A stretch of DNA of 64,000 nt from Kyrpidia spormannii (GTDB taxonomy: Bacteria; Bacillota; Bacilli; Kyrpidiales; Kyrpidiaceae): the NCBI RefSeq assembly GCF_002804065.1, contig NZ_CP024955.1, positions 1,240,001 to 1,304,000 of the forward strand. Reading direction: 5' to 3'. A program made the position numbers and the translations under genes. Shown one piece after another: positions 1 through 8,823 of this stretch. Numbering within the stretch: position 1 is the first letter of the stretch; each line of letters starts with the position of its first letter. The notes below the pieces were generated by a model. The model had not been told where the DNA came from and ran no database searches. It worked only from the letters and a program-made list of their open reading frames with translations.

Positions 1-419
1 GTGTCCTCCAGGTACTGATAGACCGGCTCGAGCAAGGGGTGGGACAACTCCAGCCTCTGGGCGTACGGGTGCAGCTTGAGACCGACAAAATGGCGGTTCT
101 CCAAGGCCTCCCGAACGATCGGTAGGGGATCGCCATCGTGAACGTGGACAGACACAAAGGGCAATGCTTCCGGGGTTCGCAGGGCGAACTCCGTCTGCCA
201 GTCCAGAATCTCGACACTTGTCTTGGGAAAGATGGGAAAAAAGAAGTTAAAAAAATACGTAATTCCGGTATCCCGGATGTGCCGCAGCAGGTCCTCCTCG
301 GTGGTCGTCTCCGGATCCAAACCCATGTTAAAACCGGCTTTGACCGCCCAGCGGATGCCGCTTTTCATCCGCTTTTCCGCCATGATGTGCATGTGAGCGT
401 CCAGTCGGTACGAACTCAT
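1..419 (-). CDS. amidohydrolase family protein (3' part cut by window edge)
   Basis: Reading leftwards from an ATG at 419, the frame stays open to base 1, so only the N-terminal ~139 residues are seen. The start carries a D-A-H-M-H metal-binding motif (residues 7-11) and further along a K-L-H-P-Y segment, the pattern of amidohydrolase-2 type TIM-barrel hydrolases and decarboxylases. The ATG overlaps the TGA of the upstream dehydratase gene as ATGA, so the two are almost certainly co-translated. Substrate cannot be told; the C-terminal catalytic Asp lies outside the window. Confidence 0.75.
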   Translation of the reverse strand, partial: MSSYRLDAHMHIMAEKRMKSGIRWAVKAGFNMGLDPETTTEEDLLRHIRDTGITYFFNFFFPIFPKTSVEILDWQTEFALRTPEALPFVSVHVHDGDPLPIVREALENRHFVGLKLHPYAQRLELSHPLLEPVYQYLED

Positions 420-1426
420 GTCCTGTCTCCCTCCTTTTGCGGTCCCGGTTTCTGGTCTTCCTCGATCCAGCGCCGCACCAGGTCGAGATCAACGTTTCCG
501 CCGCTGAGCACGCAGACGATGGGGCCGCCGCCCGCCGAGGTGCCGGCCTGGGTCGCGGCGGCCACAGATACACAACCCGAAGGTTCCACGAGCAATTTTT
601 CTTCCCCGAGCAGCTCGAGCAGTGTCCGGTGAATCTCCGCATCACCCACCAGCACCAACTCGTCTACATATTTTTGGACAATCGGGAAAGTAAAAGTTCC
701 CGGGTGGCTGGACCGCAGGCCGTCGGCGACGGTGGTGCTCACTCCAATATCCACGATGTGGCCCGCACGGCGGGAAAGATACGTATCATTGGCGAGCTCC
801 GGCTCCACTCCGTAGATCCGGGTGCGGGGCGACCGATTTTTGATCGCTGTGGCAATGCCGGAGATCAGCCCGCCACCGCCCACGGGCACGAATACCGCCT
901 GTACCTCGGGCAGCTGTTCGAGGATTTCCAGACCAATCGTCCCCTGGCCGGCGACGACGTGGGGGTCGTCATAAGGGGGAATAAAAATAAACCCGCGTTC
1001 TCTTGCCAAATTCTGTGCCAGGTCGATCCGTTCGTTTGATGTTTTCCCGTGTCGGATCACTTCGGCCCCGTGGCGAAGAATGGCCTGTTCTTTGACCGGC
1101 GCTACATTTTCCGGCACGATGACGGTACAGCCCAGTCCCAGGGACTTGGCAGCAAAGGCGACGGCCTGGCCGTGGTTTCCTGAAGAACCGGTGATCACTC
1201 CGAGGGGAGATGACCCGGATTCAAGTAGGGATTTGATCTTGTTGGTTGCCCCGCGAAGTTTGAACGAACCTGTGCGCTGCAGGTTTTCGCATTTCAGATA
1301 GACGGGCGCACCGGCCTTCTCCGAGATGCGGGGGGCGTACAGTAGGGGAGTGGTGGTTACCTGCTCCCCAATGCGCCGGCGCGCTTGTTCGATGTCTGAG
1401 AGCGTCACCGCGTCTTCGTGGTTCAT
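416..1426 (-). CDS. PLP-dependent threonine/serine dehydratase
   Basis: 336 residues of fold-type II PLP enzyme. The cofactor lysine sits in S-F-K-L-R-G (Lys56), the phosphate-binding glycine loop G-G-G-G-L near residues 175-180, and an S-G-G-N motif near the C-terminus. It lacks the C-terminal ACT-like regulatory domain of biosynthetic IlvA and so resembles catabolic TdcB, serine racemase or the hydroxyectoine-utilisation dehydratase EutB. Expected reaction is deamination of threonine/serine or a related beta-hydroxy amino acid to a 2-oxo acid and ammonia. It sits between a quinone oxidoreductase-like gene (upstream, 49 bp gap) and an amidohydrolase (ATGA overlap), which suggests a small catabolic operon. 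Confidence 0.85.
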   Translation of the reverse strand: MNHEDAVTLSDIEQARRRIGEQVTTTPLLYAPRISEKAGAPVYLKCENLQRTGSFKLRGATNKIKSLLESGSSPLGVITGSSGNHGQAVAFAAKSLGLGCTVIVPENVAPVKEQAILRHGAEVIRHGKTSNERIDLAQNLARERGFIFIPPYDDPHVVAGQGTIGLEILEQLPEVQAVFVPVGGGGLISGIATAIKNRSPRTRIYGVEPELANDTYLSRRAGHIVDIGVSTTVADGLRSSHPGTFTFPIVQKYVDELVLVGDAEIHRTLLELLGEEKLLVEPSGCVSVAAATQAGTSAGGGPIVCVLSGGNVDLDLVRRWIEEDQKPGPQKEGDRT

Positions 1427-1475
1427 CCTTCGAATCCTTCCTCTCTCCAGGGGGCCGGCCAGGCCTGGCCCGGTG

Positions 1476-2405
1476 TTAGCGAACTTTCAGGATGATTTTA
1501 CCCCGGGAGTGACCGGATTCGCTCAGTTCGTGGGCCTTGGCAACCTCCTCCAATGGCAACACAGCGCCGATGGCGGGTTTGATGTGTCCCTGTTCGATCC
1601 ACTTCCCGATCTCCTCCAGCTTTTTTCCGTCCGGTTGCAGGAAAAAGTAAGCCCGGCGGATGCCTTTTTGTTCGGCCAGGGCCAAGTCCGGCGGCATGAC
1701 GATAGACACCAACATGCCCCCTTTTTTTAGGACGTTCATGCTGAGAAGTTGCACCTCGCCGCCGAGGGTGTCGAACACCACATCCAGATCCCGAAGGGTC
1801 GCGGTAAAATCCTCCTGGGTGTAGTCAATGACCCGGTCTGCGCCCAATTGTTTTGCAAAATCGACGTTCCGTGTGCTGACCGTCGTAATGACCTGGGCAC
1901 CGAGGAGTTTTGCAATCTGAATCGCAAAGCTGCCGACTCCGCCCGCCCCGGCGTGGATGAGCACGGTGTCGCCAGGTTTCACGCCGGCATGATCGATCAG
2001 TGCTTCCCGGGCGGTCAAGGCCGCTAAGGGTACAGATGCTGCTTCTTCGAAAGACAGATTGGCCGGCTTTTTAGCCACCAGTGATTGGTCCACCGCCACG
2101 TACTCCGCGTACGTGCCATCCCGCTCGATGTCCGGCCGGGTGAAGACCTCGTCCCCCACCCGGAAACGGGTGACTTTCGGTCCCGTCTCCACCACGGTTC
2201 CGGCGGCGTCCCACCCGAGGATCAGGGGGAGGCGATGGTTCAGCCGACTTTGTAAATACCCCCGGCGGATTTTCCAGTCCACGGGGTTCACCGAAGCGGC
2301 ATGGACCTCGATGAGCACATCCGTTTCCCTGAGTTCTGGTTTGGGGACATCGGCGATTTTGAGCTGCTCCGGGCCCCCGTAGTTCTCGATCAGCACCGCT
2401 TTCAT
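1476..2405 (-). CDS. NADP-dependent zinc-type/quinone oxidoreductase (MDR superfamily)
   Basis: 309 residues with the MDR layout: N-terminal GroES-like domain (about 1-120) and a Rossmann domain with a G-A-G-G-V-G nucleotide motif near residue 155. No catalytic or structural zinc cysteines are evident, so it belongs to the zinc-free quinone oxidoreductase/enoyl reductase branch. The ATG at 2405 follows a strong AAAGGAGG site. Probably first gene of the leftward operon with the dehydratase and amidohydrolase. Substrate unknown. Confidence 0.85.
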   Translation of the reverse strand: MKAVLIENYGGPEQLKIADVPKPELRETDVLIEVHAASVNPVDWKIRRGYLQSRLNHRLPLILGWDAAGTVVETGPKVTRFRVGDEVFTRPDIERDGTYAEYVAVDQSLVAKKPANLSFEEAASVPLAALTAREALIDHAGVKPGDTVLIHAGAGGVGSFAIQIAKLLGAQVITTVSTRNVDFAKQLGADRVIDYTQEDFTATLRDLDVVFDTLGGEVQLLSMNVLKKGGMLVSIVMPPDLALAEQKGIRRAYFFLQPDGKKLEEIGKWIEQGHIKPAIGAVLPLEEVAKAHELSESGHSRGKIILKVR

Positions 2406-2626
2406 TCCTACCGCCTCCTTTGTGCGGACGTTGTTCTTCGTCTATCCCCAGTATAGCGAAAAAAATGACGACGGGGGAAATCGGTTGCACGGGCTGAAAC
2501 CCGCCAGGAACGTTTTCAATCCCGTTTCCATGGCACATCCTCCATGAGATAAAATAAAAACAGGTACTATTCTATCGAAATTCGCCCAGAGGACTCCCGC
2601 CTCTTTAGGTGCGTGGTGAATGGGCG

Positions 2627-2653
2627 GCCGGGCGAAAGCCCGGCATTTTTTTT
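2627..2653 (+). terminator. rho-independent terminator used as group II intron target
   Basis: A 7-bp perfect GC stem (2627-2633 with 2638-2644) closed by a GAAA tetraloop, then A and eight T (2646-2653). No intact plus-strand gene precedes it, so its original gene is lost or it serves read-through. Intron copy 1 begins at the very next base. Class C group II introns are known to insert just after such terminator hairpins. Confidence 0.9.
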
Positions 2654-4542
2654 GTGCGCCCGGCATGGGCGTTGACTGGGTGGTGAAAGTCCACTGCAGG
2701 CGAGGCAGCACGAGTCTGCTAGCCAAAGGCAAGGGTGTCCATCGTGAGGTGGGATCCGAAGGAAGCTGGAGGCAAACCCACGGCCCGATGAACAAGAACC
2801 TCATACGAGGCTACGCCGTTCGGATGAGCTGGCAAGACACAGCGAAATCCAAAGGCTGCCAAAGGGCGGCGGAGTATATGAGGCGGGCGCGGGGGGAAGG
2901 TCAACGCTCTTACCCGGGGAGGCCTGCCGGATACGCCAGGGGACTGGCAACCCGGATCGAGAGGTTCGGTTGAACCGGCAGGAGTCAGCAGAGGGCATAG
3001 TACCCAGGAGGTCATGAACTCCGGGGGAAGGCCCGAACATCAAGACAGAGGTGAAACCGGTGCGTTCGCGAGAAGGACGAAGACAGCCGAAAACCCTGAA
3101 CAGGGACTACCCACGGGAGGAAGTGGTGAAGCCACGGGGGACCGTGGGAGAGCCGAGCCCTTCTCCGGCACAAAGCGGAGCTTCACCTCGCGGAGAACAA
3201 GGTGACGGCCTGATGGAGAAGGTGGTGGCCAGGCAGAACATGCTGGCCGCCCTGAAGCGGGTGGAGCAGAACAAGGGGGCTCCCGGCGTGGACGGCATTC
3301 CCACGGGAAACCTCCGGGAACAGATCCGAGCCGAGTGGTCGCGCATCCGGGAAGAGCTGCTCACGGGGATCTACCGACCGCAGCCCGTGCGCCGGGTCGA
3401 AATCCCGAAACCCGGGGGAGGCAAGCGGATGCTGGGGATCCCCACCGTGATGGACCGCCTGATCCAGCAGGCACTTCTGCAGGTGCTGACGCCCATCTTT
3501 GACCCGCAATTTTCGGAGGCCAGCTACGGGTTCCGACCCGGAAGAAGGGCACACGAGGCGGTCAAGAAGGCGAGGCAGTATGTGGAAGAAGGATACGAAT
3601 GGGCCGTGGACATGGACCTGGAAAAGTTCTTTGACCGAGTGAATCATGACATCCTTATGGCCCGGGTAGCCCGGAAGGTCACGGACAAACGAGTGCTCAA
3701 GGTCATTCGTCGGTACCTCCAGGCAGGGATCATGGTGAATGGGGTGGTGATGGAAAGAGAGGAAGGGACACCACAGGGCGGGCCGCTGAGTCCCCTGTTG
3801 GCGAATATCCTTCTGGACGACCTGGACAAAGAACTGGAAAAGAGAGGTCACAAGTTCGTCCGGTATGCGGATGATGCTAACATCTACGTTCGAAGCAAAC
3901 GGGCGGGGGAGAGAGTCCTGGCCAGTGTCCGGACATTCCTGCAGGAGCGGCTAAGACTCAAACTCAACGAGCAGAAGAGCACGGTGGACCGACCGTGGAA
4001 ACTGAAGTTTCTGGGATTCAGCATGTACAAACGCAAAGCCGGGGAAATCCGCATTCGCTTGGCCAGACAGTCGATCGAGCGGGTCAAGGCCAAGATCCGA
4101 ACCCTCACGGCGAGGAACACACCGATCGCCATGGAGGAACGCATCCGGCGGCTGAACACGTATCTGGGCGGATGGATGGGATACTTTGCCCTGGCGGAGA
4201 CGCCGAGCACCTTCGAAGAAATCGAAGGATGGATCCGGCGGAGGCTGCGGATGTGCCTCTGGAAACAGTGGAAACGGGTACGGACGCGATACCGTGAACT
4301 GCGCGCGCTAGGGCTGCCGGAGTGGGTCGTTCATCAATTTGCCAATGCCCGCAAAGGACCGTGGCGGATGGCCCATGGGCCGATGAATCGAGCCTTGGGG
4401 AACGCCTATTGGCAGGCCCAAGGACTCATGAGCTTAACCGAACGTTACCGAAGGCTTCGTCAATCTTGGTGAACCGCTGGATGCGGACCCGCATGTCCGG
4501 TGGTGTGAGAGGACGGGGGCTAGCCGCCCCCTCCTACTCGAT
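2654..4542 (+). mobile_element. group II intron, copy 1 (class C-like)
   Basis: Starts with GTGCG, matching the GUGYG 5' consensus, directly after a terminator, and ends ...CTACTCGAT at 4542, matching the 3' AY rule. Length 1889 bp. The first ~400 bp hold the structured domains I-III and the ORF lies in domain IV. Bases around 4474-4506 fold as a domain V-like hairpin: a 9-bp stem with one G-U pair, a 2-nt bulge and a short upper stem. The GGGGGC/GCCCCC stem at about 4515-4531 with a following TCCTACTC fits domain VI and a branch-point A. The terminator target and a maturase without an endonuclease domain point to class C; this is an inference. Confidence 0.9.
3051..4472 (+). CDS. ltrA: group II intron reverse transcriptase/maturase, copy 1
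   Basis: 473 residues from the first in-frame GTG; a GTG at 3060 behind AGAGGTG is another possible start. RT core roughly 60-330 with Y-A-D-D at 272-275 and the intact RT-4 motif Q-G-G-P-L-S-P-L-L at 242-250. Maturase X domain follows at about 350-470, ending in R-K-G-P-W-R type sequence. There is no C-terminal HNH endonuclease, so insertion should use single-stranded or replication-fork DNA. It needs the ribozyme RNA for splicing and retrohoming. Of the three copies this is the only one with the canonical RT-4 motif. Confidence 0.93.
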   Translation: MKPVRSREGRRQPKTLNRDYPREEVVKPRGTVGEPSPSPAQSGASPRGEQGDGLMEKVVARQNMLAALKRVEQNKGAPGVDGIPTGNLREQIRAEWSRIREELLTGIYRPQPVRRVEIPKPGGGKRMLGIPTVMDRLIQQALLQVLTPIFDPQFSEASYGFRPGRRAHEAVKKARQYVEEGYEWAVDMDLEKFFDRVNHDILMARVARKVTDKRVLKVIRRYLQAGIMVNGVVMEREEGTPQGGPLSPLLANILLDDLDKELEKRGHKFVRYADDANIYVRSKRAGERVLASVRTFLQERLRLKLNEQKSTVDRPWKLKFLGFSMYKRKAGEIRIRLARQSIERVKAKIRTLTARNTPIAMEERIRRLNTYLGGWMGYFALAETPSTFEEIEGWIRRRLRMCLWKQWKRVRTRYRELRALGLPEWVVHQFANARKGPWRMAHGPMNRALGNAYWQAQGLMSLTERYRRLRQSW

Positions 4543-4544
4543 GT

Positions 4545-6433
4545 GTGCGCCCGGCATGGGCGTTGACTGGGTGGTGAAAGTCCACTGCAGGCGAGGCAGC
4601 ACGAGTCTGCTAGCCAAAGGCAAGGGTGTCCGCTGCGAGGCGGAATCCGAAGGAAGCCGGAGGCAAACCCACGGCCCGATGAACAAGAACCTCATACGAG
4701 GCTGCACCGTTGGGATGAGCTGGCGCAACACAGCGAAATCCAAGGCTGCCAAGGGGCGGGGGAGTATATGAGGCGGGCGCGGGGGGAAGGTCAGCGTTCT
4801 TACCCGGGGAGGCCTGCCGGATACACCAGGAAAACTGGCAACCCGAACCGAGAGGTTCGGCTGAACCGGCAGGAGTCAGCAGAGGGCATAGTACCCAGGA
4901 GGTCATGAATTCAGGGGGAAGGCCCGAACATCAAGTCAGAGGTGAGACCGATGCGTTCGCGAGAAGGACGAAGACAGCCGAAAACCCTGAACAGGAACTG
5001 CCCACGGGAGGAAGTGGTGAAGCCACGGGGGATCGTGGGAGAGCCGAGCCCTTCTCCGGCACAAAGCGGAACCTCACCTCGCGGGGATCAAGGTGACAGC
5101 CTGATGGAGAAGGTGGTGGCCAGGGATAACATGCTGGCCGCCCTGAAGCGGGTGGAGCAGAACAAGGGTGCCCCCGGCGTGGACGGCATTCCCACGGAAA
5201 ACCTCCGGGAACAGATCCGAGCCGAGTGGCCGCGCATCCGGGAAGAACTGCTCGCGGGGACCTACCGACCGCAGCCCGTGCGCCGGGTCGAAATCCCGAA
5301 ACCCGGGGGAGGCAAGCGGATGCTGGGGATCCCCACCGTGATGGACCGCCTGATCCAACAGGCCCTCCTGCAAGTGCTGACGCCGATCTTTGACCCGGAA
5401 TTTTCGGAGGCCAGCTACGGGTTCCGCCCCGGAAGAAGGGCCCACGACGCGGTCAAGAAGGCGAGGCAGTATGTGGAAGAAGGATACGAATGGGGCGTGG
5501 ACATGGACCTGGAAAAGTTCTTTGACCGGGTGAATCATGACATCCTTATGGCCCGGGTAGCCCGGAAGGTCACGGACAAACGAGTGCTCAAGGTTATTCG
5601 CCGGTACCTCCAGGCAGGGATCATGGTGAACGGGGTGGTCATGGAAAGGGAGGAAGGGACGCCACAGGGCGGGCCGCCCCGTCCACTGTTGGCGAATATC
5701 CTTCTGGATGACCTGGATAAAGAACTGGAAAAGAGGGGCCACAAGTTCGTCCGGTATGCAGATGATGCCAACATCTACGTTCGAAGCAGACGGGCGGGGG
5801 AGAGAGTCCTGGCCAGTATCCGGAAATTCCTGCAGGAGAGGTTAAAACTCAAGCTCAACGAGCAGAAGAGCACGGTGGACCGACCGTGGAAACTCAAGTT
5901 TCTGGGGTTCAGCATGTATAAACCCAAAGCCGGGGAAATCCGAATCCGCCTAGCGAGGCAGTCGATCGACCGGGTCAAGACCAAGATCCGAGCCCTCACG
6001 GCGAGGAACACACCGATCGCCATGGAGGAACGAATCCGACGGCTGAACACGTATCTGGGTGGATGGATCGGGTATTTTGCCCTGGCGGAAACGCCGAGCA
6101 TCTTCGAAGAAATCGATGGATGGATACGGCGGAGGCTGCGGATGTGTCTCTGGAAACAGTGGAAACGGGTGCGGACGCGATACCGTGAACTGCGTGCACT
6201 GGGGTTGCCGGAGTGGGTGGTGCACCCATTTGCCAATGCCCGCAAAGGGCCGTGGCGAATGGCCCATGGGCCGATGAACAGAGCCCTGGGCAACGCCTAC
6301 TGGCAGGCTCAAGGTCTGATGAGTTTAACCGAACGTTACCGAAGGCTTCGTCAAGCTTGGTGAACCGCCGGATGCGGATCCGCATGTCCGGTGGTGTGAG
6401 AGGACGGGGGCTAGCCGCCCCCTCCTACTCGAT
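4545..6433 (+). mobile_element. group II intron, copy 2
   Basis: Begins GTGCG at 4545, two bases (GT) after copy 1 ends, and ends ...CTACTCGAT at 6433; 1889 bp. The ORF lies at the same offset (397 bp) and the tail has the same length (70 bp) as in the other copies, so the three are colinear. The bases just upstream are the domain VI hairpin of copy 1, not a terminator. Point differences from copy 1 are scattered along the element, so it is not a recent exact duplicate of copy 1. Confidence 0.9.
4942..6363 (+). CDS. ltrA: group II intron reverse transcriptase/maturase, copy 2
   Basis: 473 residues, colinear with copy 1, YADD present at 272-275. The highly conserved RT-4 motif reads Q-G-G-P-P-R-P-L-L instead of Q-G-G-P-L-S-P-L-L, a double change shared with copy 3 but not copy 1. 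Further differences from copy 3 include Gly185 for Ala (after E-W), Pro for Arg in Y-K-R-K-A-G and Asp for Glu in the X domain. The open frame is intact, but the RT-4 change could lower polymerase activity; this is not shown by sequence alone. Confidence 0.9.
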   Translation: MRPMRSREGRRQPKTLNRNCPREEVVKPRGIVGEPSPSPAQSGTSPRGDQGDSLMEKVVARDNMLAALKRVEQNKGAPGVDGIPTENLREQIRAEWPRIREELLAGTYRPQPVRRVEIPKPGGGKRMLGIPTVMDRLIQQALLQVLTPIFDPEFSEASYGFRPGRRAHDAVKKARQYVEEGYEWGVDMDLEKFFDRVNHDILMARVARKVTDKRVLKVIRRYLQAGIMVNGVVMEREEGTPQGGPPRPLLANILLDDLDKELEKRGHKFVRYADDANIYVRSRRAGERVLASIRKFLQERLKLKLNEQKSTVDRPWKLKFLGFSMYKPKAGEIRIRLARQSIDRVKTKIRALTARNTPIAMEERIRRLNTYLGGWIGYFALAETPSIFEEIDGWIRRRLRMCLWKQWKRVRTRYRELRALGLPEWVVHPFANARKGPWRMAHGPMNRALGNAYWQAQGLMSLTERYRRLRQAW

Positions 6434-8322
6434 GTGTGCCCGGCATGGGCGTTGACTTGGTGGTGAAAGTCCACTGCAGGCGAGGCAGCACGAGTCTGCT
6501 AGCCAAAGGCAAGGGTGTCCGCTGCGAGGCGGAATCCGAAGGAAGCCGGAGGCAAACCCACGGTCCGATGAACAAGAACCTCATACGAGGCTGCGCCGTT
6601 CGGATGAGCTGGCGCAACACAGCGAAATCCAAGGCTGCCAAGGAGCGGTGGAGTATATGAGGCGGGCGCGGGGGGAAGGTCAGCGTTCTTACCCGGGGAG
6701 GCCTGCCGGACACGCCAGAGAAACTGGCAACCCGAACCGAGAGGTTCGGCTGAACCGGCAGGAGTCAGCAGAGGGCATAGTACTCCGGGGATCATGAACC
6801 TGAGAGGAAGGCCCGAACATCAAGTCAGAGGTGAGACCGGTGCGTTCGCGAGAAGGACGAAGACAGCCGAAAACCCTGAACAGGAACTGCCCACGGGAGG
6901 AAGTGGTGAAGCCACGGGGGATCGTGGGAGAGCCGAGCCCTTCTCCGGCACAAAGCGGAACCTCACCTCGCGGGGATCAAGGTGACAGCCTGATGGAGAA
7001 GGTGGTGGCCAGGGATAACATGCTGGCCGCCCTGAAGCGGGTGGAGCAGAACAAGGGTGCCCCCGGCGTGGACGGCATTCCCACGGAAAACCTCCGGGAA
7101 CAGATCCGAGCCGAGTGGCCGCGCATCCGGGAAGAACTGCTCGCGGGGACCTACCGACCGCAGCCCGTGCGCCGGGTCGAAATCCCGAAACCCGGGGGAG
7201 GCAAGCGGATGCTGGGGATCCCCACCGTGATGGACCGCCTGATCCAACAGGCCCTCCTGCAAGTGCTGACGCCGATCTTTGATCCGCAATTTTCGGAGGC
7301 CAGCTATGGGTTCCGTCCCGGGAGAAAGGCCCACGACGCGGTCAAGAAGGCGAGGCAGTATGTGGAAGAAGGATACGAATGGGCCGTGGACATGGACCTG
7401 GAAAAGTTCTTTGACCGGGTGAATCATGACATCCTGATGGCCCGGGTCGCTCGGAAGATCACGGACAAACGAGTGCTCAAGGTTATTCGCCGGTACCTCC
7501 AGGCAGGGATCATGGTGAACGGGGTGGTCATGGAAAGGGAGGAAGGGACGCCACAGGGCGGGCCGCCCCGTCCACTGTTGGCGAATATCCTTCTGGATGA
7601 CCTGGATAAAGAACTGGAAAAGAGGGGCCACAGGTTCGTCCGGTATGCGGATGATGCCAACATCTACGTTCGAAGCAGACGGGCGGGGGAGAGAGTCCTG
7701 GCCAGTATCCGGAAATTCCTGCAGGAGCGGTTAAAACTCAAGCTTAACGAGCAGAAGAGCACGGTGGACCGACCGTGGAAACTCAAGTTTCTGGGGTTCA
7801 GCATGTACAAACGCAAAGCCGGGGAAATCCGGATTCGCCTGGCCAGGCAGTCGATCGACCGGGTCAAGACCAAGATCCGAGCCCTCACGGCGAGGAACAC
7901 ACCGATCGCCATGGAGGAACGAATCCGACGGCTGAACACGTATCTGGGCGGCTGGATCGGATACTTTGCTCTGGCCGAAACGCCGAGCACATTCGAAGAA
8001 ATCGAAGGATGGATCCGGCGGAGGCTGCGGATGTGTCTCTGGAAACAGTGGAAACGGGTGCGGACGCGATACCGTGAACTGCGCGCACTGGGGTTGCCGG
8101 AGTGGGTGGTACACCCATTCGCCAATGCCCGCAAAGGGCCGTGGCGAATGGCCCATGGGCCGATGAATCGAGCCCTGGACAACACCTACTGGCAGGCTCA
8201 AGGTCTGATGAGTTTAACCGAACGTTACCGAAGGCTCAGTCAAGCTTGGTGAACCGCCGGATGCGGACCCGCATGTCCGGTGGTGTGAGAGGACGGGGGC
8301 TAGCCGCCCCCTCCTACTCGAT
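6434..8322 (+). mobile_element. group II intron, copy 3
   Basis: Starts GTGTG at 6434 with no gap after copy 2 and ends ...CTACTCGAT at 8322; again 1889 bp with identical internal offsets. Compared with the others the fourth base of the 5' end is T instead of C (GTGTG against GTGCG); both fit GUGYG. Its 3' flank is the left end of an IS200/IS605 element. It shares most derived differences with copy 2, so these two are sisters. Confidence 0.9.
6831..8252 (+). CDS. ltrA: group II intron reverse transcriptase/maturase, copy 3
   Basis: 473 residues, RT plus X domain, YADD at 272-275, no endonuclease domain. Carries the same P-R replacement in RT-4 (residues 246-247) as copy 2. Small private changes include R-K-A-H for R-R-A-H near 166, K-I-T-D for K-V-T-D near 209 and S-Q-A-W at the C-terminus. 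The frame is intact over its full length. Confidence 0.9.
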   Translation: MRPVRSREGRRQPKTLNRNCPREEVVKPRGIVGEPSPSPAQSGTSPRGDQGDSLMEKVVARDNMLAALKRVEQNKGAPGVDGIPTENLREQIRAEWPRIREELLAGTYRPQPVRRVEIPKPGGGKRMLGIPTVMDRLIQQALLQVLTPIFDPQFSEASYGFRPGRKAHDAVKKARQYVEEGYEWAVDMDLEKFFDRVNHDILMARVARKITDKRVLKVIRRYLQAGIMVNGVVMEREEGTPQGGPPRPLLANILLDDLDKELEKRGHRFVRYADDANIYVRSRRAGERVLASIRKFLQERLKLKLNEQKSTVDRPWKLKFLGFSMYKRKAGEIRIRLARQSIDRVKTKIRALTARNTPIAMEERIRRLNTYLGGWIGYFALAETPSTFEEIEGWIRRRLRMCLWKQWKRVRTRYRELRALGLPEWVVHPFANARKGPWRMAHGPMNRALDNTYWQAQGLMSLTERYRRLSQAW

Positions 8323-8388
8323 TGCAGTTTACCAAAAGTTGCTGTAACATATAATCAGTTACTAATTAGCGAAGGTCTTGGTGTTGCT

Positions 8389-8823
8389 ATGAAATTGGAC
8401 AGCAATTATCATTCAGTGTTTAAGCTCACTTATCACCTCGTCTTGGTGGTCAAGTACCGCCGAAAAGTTATCAACGATCAAGTGGCCGCACGCATTAGGG
8501 AAATCGGAGAATATATAGCACCAAGGTACAACATTACGTTCTTGGAATTTAACCATGACCGCGATCACGTGCACATACTCTTCAGTGCCCACCCCAACAG
8601 CACTCTGTCGAAATATATCAACGCTTTTAAAAGCGCCTCGTCACGGTTGGTGAAAAAGGAGTTCCCGGAAATCAGGAAACACCTCTGGAAAGAATATTTC
8701 TGGTCCCGCAGTTTTTGCCTTTTGACTACCGGGGGAGCTCCGATGGAAGTGATCAAAAAATACATCGAGTCCCAGGGTGAGAAAAATGATCATCGTACAC
8801 CGGTTTCACATCGAGCCAACTAA
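8389..8823 (+). CDS. tnpA: IS200/IS605 Y1 transposase TnpA
   Basis: 144 residues, the usual size for this HUH single-strand transposase. The metal-binding H-V-H is at residues 60-62 and the candidate nucleophile Tyr125 lies in I-K-K-Y-I-E-S-Q-G. The ATG at 8389 lies ~65 bp inside the element. The last ~12 residues (after E-K at 131-132) run past the usual end of the family because the frame stays open over the tnpB start. The gene overlaps tnpB by 38 bp, suggesting coupled translation. Confidence 0.92.
   Translation: MKLDSNYHSVFKLTYHLVLVVKYRRKVINDQVAARIREIGEYIAPRYNITFLEFNHDRDHVHILFSAHPNSTLSKYINAFKSASSRLVKKEFPEIRKHLWKEYFWSRSFCLLTTGGAPMEVIKKYIESQGEKNDHRTPVSHRAN

Noticed and set aside
2581-2640. 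Possible old IS200/IS605 right end before the terminator
   Set aside because: The GACTCCCGCCTCTTTAGG segment recalls such ends but no paired hairpin or gene remains to support it.
3183-3851. Long minus-strand frame of 222 codons antisense to each maturase gene (also at 5074-5742 and 6963-7631)
   Set aside because: It recurs only because the three introns are near-identical; it mirrors the codon pattern of the maturase, lacks family features and ribosome sites.
2654-8322. The 1.89-kb repeats considered as a CRISPR-like or assembly-made repeat array
   Set aside because: Repeats carry intact maturase genes and point differences distinguish all three, so they are neither CRISPR nor simple assembly duplicates.
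8323-8388. An exact left-end hairpin and target motif for the IS element
   Set aside because: A T/A-rich leader is visible but no convincing hairpin could be drawn by eye, so only approximate ends are given.
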